Assembly (NCBI GenBank): GCA_964590255.1
Contig: CAZPYA010000009.1
Span: 1 to 64,000 of the forward strand
DNA length: 64,000 nt
Reading direction: 5' to 3'
Source of the DNA: JAKIYB01 sp964590255
Lineage (GTDB): Bacteria; Armatimonadota; Hebobacteria; CAIYQO01
This document shows, piece by piece, positions 1 to 8,555 of the stretch. A program made the position numbers and the translations under genes. How positions within the stretch are numbered: the stretch's first letter is position 1; every line of letters begins with the position of its first letter. The notes beneath the pieces were generated by a model. It saw only the letters and a list, made by a program, of their open reading frames with translations. It was not told the DNA's origin and searched no databases.

Positions 1-20
1 ATTTTCATTATCCTATCCTC

Positions 21-57
21 TTGACGCCTCGCCACACAAGGTATATCATGCTGTGTG
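21..57 (+). promoter_or_regulatory. Sigma70-type promoter with overlapping inverted repeat upstream of padR-like gene
   Basis: TTGACG (21-26) and TATCAT (44-49) are separated by 17 bases. CACACA (33-38) and TGTGTG (52-57) form an inverted repeat around the -10 box, placed where an autorepressor would block RNA polymerase. PadR-family genes are commonly autoregulated, so this is a plausible operator. The assignment is by eye only. Confidence 0.5.
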
Positions 58-82
58 ACACGAGGTATCAGGGGGTGTGACG

Positions 83-415
83 ATGGCCTTTGACAGCGAT
101 TTGATGCGGGCGACGGCGGAGACGATTATCCTGCGGCTGCTGGGTGAGCGGCGGATGTACGGGTACGAGATTATCAAGATCGTGAACGAGCGCACCGACG
201 GGGCCTTCCAGTGGAAGGAGGGGACGCTGTACCCCTGCCTGCACCGGCTGGAGGGGGCGGGGATCATCGCCAGCGCGTGGCAGGAGGGGGACACCGGCAA
301 GCCGCGCAAGTATTACCACCTCACCCGTAAGGGCCACGCCGCCGCCCGCGCGAAGGCCGAGGAATGGCAGGCCTTCTCCGGAGCGATGGACGCGCTGATG
401 ATAGGCGCCGCCTGA
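83..415 (+). CDS. PadR family transcriptional regulator
   Basis: A 110-residue protein with the compact winged-helix fold of the short PadR class. The segment TAETIILRLLGERRMYGYEI is the recognisable N-terminal helix region, and the wing carries FQWKEGTLYPCLHRLE followed by RKYYHLTRKG. PadR proteins are cytoplasmic dimeric repressors that often respond to small molecules or membrane stress. The ATG at 83 is preferred over the GTG at 77 because the GGGGG at 71-75 then sits 7 bases upstream. The next gene starts 19 bases downstream and encodes a membrane protein with an N-terminal PadR-partner domain, the usual two-gene arrangement. The specific targets are not visible. Confidence 0.9.
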   Translation: MAFDSDLMRATAETIILRLLGERRMYGYEIIKIVNERTDGAFQWKEGTLYPCLHRLEGAGIIASAWQEGDTGKPRKYYHLTRKGHAAARAKAEEWQAFSGAMDALMIGAA

Positions 416-434
416 TTTTCCCGAGGAGTTCCCC

Positions 435-2576
435 ATGGACGAACGATCCCGATCCCTCCTCGACGACGCCACCGCCGGGCTAAAAGATGACCCGGAGCTG
501 CGCCTCGACGTGCGCGCCGAACTGGCCTCGCACCTCGATGCCGCGGCCGCGACCTACGAAGCCGAGGGGCACGACCCCGCCGAAAGCGCCGAACTGGCGG
601 CACACGATTTCGGCTCCCCGGTAGAGGTGGCGGGAGAGCTGCTGGCGGCAAACGCCGGGCGGATGAAATGGCGGGCGCGGGCGCGGCTGGTGCTGCGGGC
701 GGTGGTGGTGCCGGTGGCGGTGGTGCTGGCGGTGTGGATGGTACTGGATACCATGAACCTGCTGTACGGCTATCGCCTGCAGGTTGTCCCTGGCACCAAC
801 CCGCATTTCCGCCTGGTTCCGAATCTGCTGTGCTCTGCCGACGACCGGGCGAAGCTGCGTGAAGCGGAGTTTCTGCTCCACGGCGACCTTACGCGCACCA
901 CGCGCGCCGGGCGGCTGCGCGCAATCTGGGAGCGCTACCCGGATAATCGCGCTCATTTCGCCCGCTACATCATGCAGATAGCCAACGAAGATGTCGCATC
1001 CGACGCGGAGTTGCATGCTCTCATGCAGGAGTTGGCGCTGGGCAGGCAATTGGATCCCGATAATGGATTATACGACTATATTGCGGCGAAAACCTGGTCG
1101 AGTTTCCTGATACCATTCGAACCTATGCCTTGGAAGAAAGAGCGTTCAAGCACGTATCGTCCACGTATGACAGATGATGCGATTCGGGCGCGAACCTTCG
1201 CCGCTCTGCGTGCCGGGGCCGCGAAACCATGGTGCACCACACATGATGGCGAAAGACGCCGGAATATCTTGGCGCAGATGCCCCGGTCGGCTTCCGCTTT
1301 TGATCGCTCGACCGAACTCCCGACCCTCGATGACCCGACGCTAGAGCTATCTTTACTGATGAGTCCATTAATACGTGCCATTCCCGACCATGCGCCTCAC
1401 CTGGCAGCCAGTGGTCATCGTGCGGAGGCTCTTGCCCTGCTCGACCTGTGGCAGCCCATCACCCGTCAGCGCCTGCGCAGTGCCGAGACTTATACAGGCT
1501 GCATGATGGCTACATCGTCTGTGGTATATGCCAAGCGTTTCTTTGTGCCTGTGTATCGCGAGCTTGGCGAAGCCCGACGCGCAAAGACAGTATTCGATCG
1601 CACCGACGCCATGCTGAATGCATTTCAAGCGAGTAATCCAACTCACACACAGCGCGTTCGAGATGCCGAGATGGAACGTGCCGGACTATTAGGGCAGATT
1701 GTATTGGGGATCTACCCAGGTTATTTTCAAATTGACGAACTCACCCCCGAGCGGAAATTCTGGCAATTCAGAGTTGAGAAGGTGACGGCCTGCCTGCTGG
1801 TTATCGCGATGCTGGCACTGCTGGCGCGGGCGTGGTTGTTGTCGCTGCGCCATTTTCTGGGGTTGCGGCAGGCGAACGCTGTTCCGCTGTTGCTGCTGCC
1901 ATCGTGGGGTGTGACGATCAAGGTGGTGGCGCTGACCATCGTCTTGCCCATCGCGCTCTATGTCCTGTATAGCCAGTACAGCGGTCTGGCCGGTCGCGAA
2001 TATGGCGGCATAATGCACTGGTTGCGCATGAGCATCGAGTTGCTGACATTGCTCATCGTGCTGTTAATCTGGCCGGCGCGGATGCTGTCACAGCATATCA
2101 CCCGGCGCTGCCGGCAGCTTGGCGTGGCGGTGCCGGACACGAAGGCGGCGCGGAGAGCGGGAGCGGTTGCGTTTTTTGGGGCCATCGGCTGGCTGTCGCT
2201 GATCGCCATCGTCTGTGCTGCCTGGTTCAACAACGACGACCCATCTGACATTTTTACGAAGCTGCGTCCCGCGCTGTTGATCTTCCTCGTTCTCGTTTCG
2301 GCTGGCATCGTGTTGAGCGGCAGACGATCAGCACATAGCTTCTCGCTTTTCTACGGCACGCTGACCCGGTCGTTGTTGCCCGGTTATGCCTGTGCCGTTT
2401 TGCTTATCGGCCTGTGCTGGTATCCATATCTGCAGTACCAGGAGACATACTGGCTGCGGCAAGACCGGCTGATCTTTATTCAACCCGATAGTGACGAGGT
2501 GTATAGACCGATTGAGCTGCGGGTGATGAAGGCAGTGCGGCAGAAAGTCGAAGGCGCATTCGACAGTTTGCCGTGA
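435..2576 (+). CDS. Multi-pass membrane protein with N-terminal HAAS/permease-prefix-like domain
   Basis: A 713-residue integral membrane protein. Residues 1-75 are helical and end in an AHDFGSPVEVAGELL segment, which resembles the HAAS or permease-prefix domain found next to PadR regulators. One transmembrane helix follows at about 86-108. A long soluble, helix-rich region covers about 110-450, and at least six hydrophobic helices lie between about 455 and 680. A GAGGAG ribosome binding site precedes the ATG. It is cotranscribed with the PadR gene and is probably the regulated output or sensor of that switch. I do not recognise the large extracytoplasmic region and cannot name a substrate. 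Confidence 0.75.
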   Translation: MDERSRSLLDDATAGLKDDPELRLDVRAELASHLDAAAATYEAEGHDPAESAELAAHDFGSPVEVAGELLAANAGRMKWRARARLVLRAVVVPVAVVLAVWMVLDTMNLLYGYRLQVVPGTNPHFRLVPNLLCSADDRAKLREAEFLLHGDLTRTTRAGRLRAIWERYPDNRAHFARYIMQIANEDVASDAELHALMQELALGRQLDPDNGLYDYIAAKTWSSFLIPFEPMPWKKERSSTYRPRMTDDAIRARTFAALRAGAAKPWCTTHDGERRRNILAQMPRSASAFDRSTELPTLDDPTLELSLLMSPLIRAIPDHAPHLAASGHRAEALALLDLWQPITRQRLRSAETYTGCMMATSSVVYAKRFFVPVYRELGEARRAKTVFDRTDAMLNAFQASNPTHTQRVRDAEMERAGLLGQIVLGIYPGYFQIDELTPERKFWQFRVEKVTACLLVIAMLALLARAWLLSLRHFLGLRQANAVPLLLLPSWGVTIKVVALTIVLPIALYVLYSQYSGLAGREYGGIMHWLRMSIELLTLLIVLLIWPARMLSQHITRRCRQLGVAVPDTKAARRAGAVAFFGAIGWLSLIAIVCAAWFNNDDPSDIFTKLRPALLIFLVLVSAGIVLSGRRSAHSFSLFYGTLTRSLLPGYACAVLLIGLCWYPYLQYQETYWLRQDRLIFIQPDSDEVYRPIELRVMKAVRQKVEGAFDSLP

Positions 2577-2706
2577 TGACTGTTTAGTTATATTCTGCCG
2601 TTACGCTATGCTATCGCTAACTTGTCTCATGTCACACACATAATGACACTCATCCGCTTGTCTTCGTGTTATACTATCCCTGATATGCCCGTAAGGGAGG
2701 CAGGCG

Positions 2707-3102
2707 ATGGGCGAGGGAGCGAGGGAGCGGCCGGTATATCAGGTGTTGATGATCGATGATGACCGCGACGTGCGCGCGATGGTGGTGGCGATGCTGGGGC
2801 GGCAGTACCGGGTGATGGAGGCCGGCGACGGCGCGACGGGGCTGCGGCTGCTGGGCGAGCACGGCGCCGACCTGGTGATCCTCGACGTCACCATGCCCGG
2901 CCTGAACGGCTGGGAGGTGTGCCGGCGCATCAAGGACGACCCCGCCACCGCCGGCGTGCCGGTGCTGATGCTGACGGTGCGCAGCGCGGTGCGCGACGAG
3001 ATGGAAATGTCGCTGGCCCGCCCCGACGGCCTGCTGAACAAACCCTTTGACCGCGCGGATTTGTTCGGGCAGGTGGTGCGGTGTTTGCGGGCGGGGGGCT
3101 GA
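2707..3102 (+). CDS. Single-domain response regulator (receiver only)
   Basis: A 131-residue CheY-like receiver with no output domain. The acidic pocket is IDDD at residues 16-19, the phosphoacceptor is D60 in VILDVTMPG, the conserved threonine is in LMLTV, and the conserved lysine is in LNKPFD. Such proteins relay phosphate or bind a partner directly. No histidine kinase lies nearby, so the cognate sensor is elsewhere. The ATG follows a GGGAGGCAGGCG segment that serves as the ribosome binding site. The gene stands alone: a 130-base gap precedes it and a palindromic repeat region follows. Confidence 0.88.
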   Translation: MGEGARERPVYQVLMIDDDRDVRAMVVAMLGRQYRVMEAGDGATGLRLLGEHGADLVILDVTMPGLNGWEVCRRIKDDPATAGVPVLMLTVRSAVRDEMEMSLARPDGLLNKPFDRADLFGQVVRCLRAGG

Positions 3103-3196
3103 GCATCCCCGCGACACGCACTGTGATACGACAGACTGCTGTGCGTGGAACCCGTGCGAACGTCTGTGGTTGCGCGCCCCCGGCTCCTTCGCGCGA

Positions 3197-3316
3197 CCTC
3201 TCCCCCATCCCCCTCCCCTACCTGGGGAGGGGTGAAATGGGGAGGAACAACACTACCGCTCTCGTTTTCCAATTCTCTCCCCCTCCCCAGGTAGGGGAGG
3301 GGGCCGGGGGGAGAGG
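3197..3316. repeat. Nested G/C-rich palindrome between two genes
   Basis: Two hairpins, CCCCTCCCC-TACCT-GGGGAGGGG (3210-3232) and CCCCTCCCC-AGGTA-GGGGAGGGG (3280-3302), lie in opposite orientation. The outer flanks (CCTCTCCCCC at about 3197 and GGGGGGAGAGG at about 3306) also pair, giving a large nested palindrome. The same core recurs near 18.8 and 40.0 kb, so this is a dispersed repeat family. The rest of 3103-3415 holds no convincing gene. Bases 3368-3402 carry a short copy of a second repeat (CTCGACGAAGTCTCGCCCGC) that is also found at 18.7 and 39.9 kb. Confidence 0.75.
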
Positions 3317-3415
3317 TTGCGCGGAGGGACCGTTGACGACCCTCTGCATACCCATGCGCGTGCTCGCGGCTCGACGAAGTCTCGCCCGCCAGCGATGCGC
3401 ATTATCCTCCGTTTA

Positions 3416-6400
3416 TCAGAACGTCGCCTTCCCCGCGCCGCTGGTCACTGTCACGCCGCCGGCTTGCGGGGCCACGGTGACGGCGGGTTGTGTTCCCTTA
3501 TTGTAGGCGACGATGATGACCTGGAAGGCGCCGGCGCCTTTGAGGCGCAGGATGGACTGGGTTTCGGGCATGACGTTTTTGTGGGCGTACTGGGCGATGA
3601 AGGCCTCCTGCGGCGCGTCCGCGATGACATAGACATCCCAGTCGATGCCGCCCGCGGGGTGCTTGTCGAAGGTTTGGCCGGTGTAATGCAGCTTGGTGAC
3701 CCCGGCGGGGATGGTGAAGCCCTCGCCTACGTTCTTCGGCCCCTGCGGCGTGTCGATGGCGCCGGCGTTCATCAGGTTCAACAGGAAGACCTTGTTTTCG
3801 GGGGTCGTGAAGGCATCGCGGATGCCGATGGCGGCCACGTCGTCCTTCAGCATCGCCGTCTTCACCGTGCGCGTCCAGGTGGTGGGTCCCCAGGTGAAGC
3901 TGGCGGTGGACCACGCTTCGCGCTCCCGCGTCTGCACGTCGATGGTCTTCGGCGCGCCCCAGCGGCCGCCCTTGCTCACGTCCGGCGGGTTTTGCTTCCA
4001 GTCGCCCACCTGCGCCTCGGGCAGCACCAGGCTGTGCACGAAGCCGCCGCCTGAGTGCGGCGAATACATGGTGCCGAAGTCCAGCGACAGCGGCGCGCCG
4101 AGGGCGTAGATGATCGCCTCGCCCAGGTCGTTGGAGGCGTGGTCGCTGTAGAAGCCGCCGTTGACGAACCAGGTGGCGGTTTCGTTGGGCGTGCCCCAGC
4201 CGAAGCGCTGCACCGAGTACCAGCCCTCAACGTGCGCCGAGCCCAGCTTCGGGTCGACCGCGGGCAGGCTCTCGTCGATTTTGAAGGTAGTGGCGCCGTG
4301 GAAGTCGGAGTGGGGCTTGCCGCACTGCTGCCACGCGCCCATCAATCGCTTGGAATAGTCGGGGTCGAGATCGGCGTAGGCGGTGGCGAGCATGCCGAGG
4401 AATTCGGTGGCCTCGCCCGGGCAGGAGTCGCCGATGGCCGGGCGGGCGCGGCGGCCGAAGCGCGGGTCGACCGGCGTGCTGAGGTGCATCTCGAACTCGC
4501 CATATTTCTTCAGCCGCGGCTCTTCCTTGAACAGGTCGACGATGCCCGCTTGCTTGAGCTGCTGGCAGGTGGAGAGCAGCGGGCCGTTGGCGGCGCCGAT
4601 GTAGTGGGTGCAGCCCATGTGCGCGCCGTGCTCGTTGATGGTGCCGCGCACCATGCCCCGCGCGCGCTCGGCCACGCCGGCGGCGCGCTCCTTCATCATC
4701 GGGTGGGTGGCCAGGTACAGCGCATACATGTCGCGGTAGCCCTGCTGCTGCACGGGCATGTTGGCGGTGCCCAGGTTCACGCCAGACGGCACGGACAGCG
4801 GGGCGTGGTCGTCGTCCCACAGCGCGGTGGCGTAGAAGAGCGCCGCCTGGCGCGCCAGCGCCTTGTCCTCGTCGCTGGCTTTGTCCGAGGCCAGCACCTG
4901 GTCGATGCGCATCAGCGCGCGGCTGCCTTCCAGCCCGGCGTGCCAGTAGCCGAAGCCGTGGGTGCCCATGATGCCGCCGCGGTTCACCAGCGTGTCCAGG
5001 CCGTCGTGCGCGCCGCGCCACAGGAAGTAGGCCATGGTATGCACGCGGGCGCCGGACTGGTCTTTGATCATGTCGAGCAGGTCGCGGAAGTAGGTGACGG
5101 AGTTATAGGCGCCGCGGAAGAACTCCGGGTCTTCGCGCAGCTTGCGCACGACCTCGTCCGCGCCTTTCTTCGGCATATACATCGCGCCGTAGCCGGCCTT
5201 AGGCGCCGGGAAGTCATAGGTGAGGTTGGCGATTTTGTTCAGCGCGATGCCGCTGTGCAGGTTCATCTGCAGATTGATGGGTTGGATGTCGCGCCAGTCG
5301 CGCAGGTCGGCGCCCTTGCTGCCCACGAAGAGGCGCCACTGCCAGCGCTTCTCGAGGCTGATGCGGCCGTCCGGCCCGCGCTGCCACGCCTGCACGGTGA
5401 TGCCGGTGCTGTTATCGGTGCGGGTGTAGACGCCCACGCCCACCGCGCCGGCATGGCGCAGGCGCGAGGCGCGGCCGTCGTAGTAGCCGACCAGCGGGCT
5501 GGCGTCCGCGCCGTCCTTGTCATAGAGCATCCAGTAGCTGCCACTGTCGAACATCCACGGGTCCCATGGCTGCATCCAGCGGATGCACCCCTCGTTCAGG
5601 CTGGTGACGTAGTTGGAGCTGTAGTTCTTATCGAACGGCAGGTCGAAGAAGGCATCGGTGGACTGGCTGCTCACCGGGCGACCGTCGGGCCGATAGCCGA
5701 ACTTCGGGTCGCGCACACTGTGGCCGCGGTAGCGCGCCTGGGTCAGCGTCAGGCCTTTCAGGCTGATGTTGTAGCTGAAGGTGCAGTCGGTCTCTTCCTC
5801 GAAGAGCACGGAGGGCTGGCCGGCCTGCACCTCGACGCGGCAGACGTATTTGCCGGGGCCGGCGGGGCAGACGACGGTGGCGCCGTAGTTGAATTGCGCG
5901 CGGTCCAGCTCGTAGGTCAGCTCGGCGACGGTTTTCAGCGGGCCTTGCTCCACCAGGTTCACGGTCACTTTATTCACGCGCGTGCCGGGGGTGAAGACGA
6001 TGGGGGCGGGTTCGTTCGTCCACGCGCCGTTCGCCAACTGCACGGCCAGCACCGGCGCGGGGGCTTTCTGCGGGTCGGCGGGGACGTGCGACACGGGCAG
6101 GCGCACGCCCAGCTTGCCGTTGGTGATCTCCCAGAACGTCTTCTCCGCGGGCTGCGTCACCTTCACGCCAGTGGTGACGGCTTTCGGCGCGCGGCCACTC
6201 TTCAGCGTCCACGTCCAGTCGATGAGCAGCTCGTGAATGCCTGTGCCGGGAGTGAGCAGATCGATGGGTTTGCCGCCCGGCTCGGCGCTCACGGCGAAGC
6301 GGTCGGCGGTGGCGTTGCACAGATAATAGGTGGCGCCGATCTTCAGCGGCTGCGGCAGTTCGCCGAAGCTGCGGAACTTCACCGGCGCGCCGTTGACCAG

Positions 6401-7027
6401 CTTGTGACTATGCACGTAAAGCGTATTGGCGTCGACATCGGCCACCAGCGCCTGGGCGGTGATGCCGGCGTCGGTGCCCTGCTTCTCGATGGGGATGGGC
6501 GCGCCGTCGGGGGTTTCGGCCAGGCCGATGAAGTATAAGCCCCAGCCGCCCTCCTCGCGGAACTCCAGCGGCCGCACGTAGTAATTCGTGTTGCGCTGCA
6601 GGCCCGCGGGCAGCGCCGCGCCGTCCACCTGCACCACGTCGCCGGGGGTGAAGTAGGGGCCGTCGGTCGACAGGCACTTCTCCACGCCCTTCGTGTCGAA
6701 TTTCTTATAATTCGCCGCCCAGCCTTCGCAGGTGTTGCTGAGGCCGCGACGGATCGCCATGCGCGAGGCGGCCAGGTGGGTGCGCACGGCGAGTTGTTTG
6801 CCGCCATTCACCAGTTGATACGGCACCTCAGCGCCGTTGGGCGCCAGCAGGTAGCACTTCGCCGGGTCGACGGGCGCGGCCAGGTCGAAGGTGAGAATCT
6901 GGTCGGGGTGCTGCACGCCGAAGGTTTCCTTCAGCGTGAAGGCCGCCACCGCGTCCTTCGGTGTGCCCGCCTGGCCAAATGCCGCCACGGCCAGCGCCGC
7001 CAGCAGCAAGTAGAGCAGTTGTCGCAT
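3416..7027 (-). CDS. Large secreted protein, possibly a polysaccharide lyase-like enzyme
   Basis: The mature frame is 1203 residues, starting at ATG 7027 behind a GAGGGGGA ribosome binding site. The longer frame to 7147 overlaps the next gene and lacks a ribosome binding site. MRQLLYLLLAALAVAAFGQA is a signal peptide. Residues about 30-330 are beta-rich, with aspects of a RIFT-barrel-like N-terminal domain (NGKLGVRLPV and similar). The middle is helix-rich with many Trp, His and Tyr residues, and the C-terminal 250 residues are again beta-rich. This architecture resembles exo-acting rhamnogalacturonan or heparinase-type lyases, but I cannot assign catalytic residues with confidence. Location is periplasmic or extracellular. 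The function is an inference from architecture only. Confidence 0.6.
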   Translation of the reverse strand: MRQLLYLLLAALAVAAFGQAGTPKDAVAAFTLKETFGVQHPDQILTFDLAAPVDPAKCYLLAPNGAEVPYQLVNGGKQLAVRTHLAASRMAIRRGLSNTCEGWAANYKKFDTKGVEKCLSTDGPYFTPGDVVQVDGAALPAGLQRNTNYYVRPLEFREEGGWGLYFIGLAETPDGAPIPIEKQGTDAGITAQALVADVDANTLYVHSHKLVNGAPVKFRSFGELPQPLKIGATYYLCNATADRFAVSAEPGGKPIDLLTPGTGIHELLIDWTWTLKSGRAPKAVTTGVKVTQPAEKTFWEITNGKLGVRLPVSHVPADPQKAPAPVLAVQLANGAWTNEPAPIVFTPGTRVNKVTVNLVEQGPLKTVAELTYELDRAQFNYGATVVCPAGPGKYVCRVEVQAGQPSVLFEEETDCTFSYNISLKGLTLTQARYRGHSVRDPKFGYRPDGRPVSSQSTDAFFDLPFDKNYSSNYVTSLNEGCIRWMQPWDPWMFDSGSYWMLYDKDGADASPLVGYYDGRASRLRHAGAVGVGVYTRTDNSTGITVQAWQRGPDGRISLEKRWQWRLFVGSKGADLRDWRDIQPINLQMNLHSGIALNKIANLTYDFPAPKAGYGAMYMPKKGADEVVRKLREDPEFFRGAYNSVTYFRDLLDMIKDQSGARVHTMAYFLWRGAHDGLDTLVNRGGIMGTHGFGYWHAGLEGSRALMRIDQVLASDKASDEDKALARQAALFYATALWDDDHAPLSVPSGVNLGTANMPVQQQGYRDMYALYLATHPMMKERAAGVAERARGMVRGTINEHGAHMGCTHYIGAANGPLLSTCQQLKQAGIVDLFKEEPRLKKYGEFEMHLSTPVDPRFGRRARPAIGDSCPGEATEFLGMLATAYADLDPDYSKRLMGAWQQCGKPHSDFHGATTFKIDESLPAVDPKLGSAHVEGWYSVQRFGWGTPNETATWFVNGGFYSDHASNDLGEAIIYALGAPLSLDFGTMYSPHSGGGFVHSLVLPEAQVGDWKQNPPDVSKGGRWGAPKTIDVQTREREAWSTASFTWGPTTWTRTVKTAMLKDDVAAIGIRDAFTTPENKVFLLNLMNAGAIDTPQGPKNVGEGFTIPAGVTKLHYTGQTFDKHPAGGIDWDVYVIADAPQEAFIAQYAHKNVMPETQSILRLKGAGAFQVIIVAYNKGTQPAVTVAPQAGGVTVTSGAGKATF

Positions 7028-7115
7028 GGGAATCCCCCTCGCATAGATGAACTTGATTCGATTGGACACTGGAACACGGTTATAGTTGTACGCGGGGCGC
7101 TTCCCTGCCGCCGGG

Positions 7116-8282
7116 TCAGGACTCCGGCATGTCCCGGTCGAAGACATCGGGACCCAGCGGAGGGTCTTCCGTGTCCGCGGTTTTCGCCGGCGCGGGGGGC
7201 CCGGTGGGGACGGGCTCGGGCGAGCGGCCCTCGTGGATGAGCGGGTAATACCACTCGTTGTAGAGCACCTTGATCACCGCGGCGGCGGGGACGGCGATGA
7301 TGGCGCCGAAGAGGCCGAAGAGGCCGGAGAAGATGACCAGGGCAAAGATGAGGCTGACGGGATGCAGGTTCAGCGTTTTTTGCATCACCATCGGCACGAT
7401 GAGGTTGTTTTCCAACTGCTGGATGATGAGGAAGGCGAACACCACCATCACGCCCAGGAGCGGATTGATGGAGAAGCCCACCAGCGCGGGCAGCGCGGTG
7501 GCGATGATGGGGCCGACCACCGGCACGACTTCCAGCAGCCCGCCGATGACCGCGAAGGTCTCGATAAAGGGGATGTTGTGCGGCGAAAAGGCGTTGATGA
7601 GCAGCAGCGCCACGTAGTTCAGCGTGCCGATGATGATCCCCAGCAGCAGCGTGCCGAGCACCCAGCCGCGGATGCCGGCGGCGGCGCCGGCGCCGATGCG
7701 CTCCAGTTGCGGCCACCAGGCAGAAGGAAATAACCCGCGAATGCCGTAGAGTAACGGCAGCGGCTGCAACAGGGTATAGATCGTCGACACGAGCACCAGC
7801 AGGCTGGCGGTGATGATCCCGACGACGCCGGCGAAGATGGTGCGCGCGGTATTAAAGAGCCAGCCGGAGGCATTGCCCAATTCGCCGAAGATGCGGTTGG
7901 CGTCCAGCGCCGCGGTCAGGTCGGGGTAGCGCGCGAGCAGCGGGGCGAAGCGAGCGACGGTGGCCGTCCAGAAGGCCGGCAACTGCGCGATGAACTCCTC
8001 ACCCTGTGCCATTAGGCGCGGCACGACCAGCGCGATGACCAGACCGACGAACAGCAGCATGCCGGCGACGACCAGGGCGACAGCCGCGCCGCGCGGCACG
8101 CGGCGATTGGTGAGGCGGCGCACGAGGGGTTCCAGCGCCAGCGCCAGCAGCACCACGACGATGAAGAGCTGCAGCACCGACCAGACCAGCGGCGCGAGAA
8201 TGAAGAGGATGACGACCGCGGCGACCAGCGCGATGGTGGTGGTGATCAAGCGCAGGGCGTGCGGATATCTGGAATCGGGCAT
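7116..8282 (-). CDS. AI-2E family transporter (PerM/TqsA-like)
   Basis: A 388-residue polytopic membrane protein. Hydrophobic helices occur as a pair at about 10-55, one at about 65-88, and a cluster of four or five between about 150 and 350. The segments VPVVGPIIATALPALVGF and QLENNLIVPMVMQKTLNLHPVSLI are hallmarks of the AI-2E transporter family (PF01594), whose members export small molecules or act as ion antiporters. The C-terminal 45 residues are cytoplasmic and proline/acid rich. The ATG at 8282 is preceded by GGAGGAG. The gene lies 88 bases upstream of the secreted protein gene on the same strand and may share its transcript. The substrate is unknown. Confidence 0.88.
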   Translation of the reverse strand: MPDSRYPHALRLITTTIALVAAVVILFILAPLVWSVLQLFIVVVLLALALEPLVRRLTNRRVPRGAAVALVVAGMLLFVGLVIALVVPRLMAQGEEFIAQLPAFWTATVARFAPLLARYPDLTAALDANRIFGELGNASGWLFNTARTIFAGVVGIITASLLVLVSTIYTLLQPLPLLYGIRGLFPSAWWPQLERIGAGAAAGIRGWVLGTLLLGIIIGTLNYVALLLINAFSPHNIPFIETFAVIGGLLEVVPVVGPIIATALPALVGFSINPLLGVMVVFAFLIIQQLENNLIVPMVMQKTLNLHPVSLIFALVIFSGLFGLFGAIIAVPAAAVIKVLYNEWYYPLIHEGRSPEPVPTGPPAPAKTADTEDPPLGPDVFDRDMPES

Positions 8283-8376
8283 GGTAACGCTCCTCCGTGT
8301 TCCGGGCGCTGTCGCCCGTGAGTGTCCGCGTGGGGCGTGCCGCCGACTTCCGCGGCGGACAGGTTAAATCGGGCGT

Positions 8377-8399
8377 ATCCGTGGTACAATAGCACGGAT
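8377..8399 (+). promoter_or_regulatory. Extended -10 promoter element inside a short inverted repeat
   Basis: TGGTACAAT (8382-8390) reads as an extended -10 box for the downstream TPR gene. It is bracketed by ATCCGTG (8377-8383) and CACGGAT (8393-8399), a perfect 7-base inverted repeat that could bind a repressor. No good -35 is visible. Confidence 0.35.
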
Positions 8400-8555
8400 A
8401 TGGCGTGACCCGCCACCCTATTATACCGTATCACGGCGGGCGGGTCAGCGGCTTGCCGGCGCGTTGCGCGCCATTTTTGCGTAATAATTCCCGCACAGCG
8501 GCATCCTGCCGATACCGCCTGCGCGGCAACTGCAGCTACCGTAGTGGAGGAGATT

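Noticed and set aside
4055..6538. 827-codon open frame on the plus strand
   Set aside because: It lies entirely antisense to the large secreted protein, and its composition (Ala, Val, His, Arg rich) is typical of a shadow frame.
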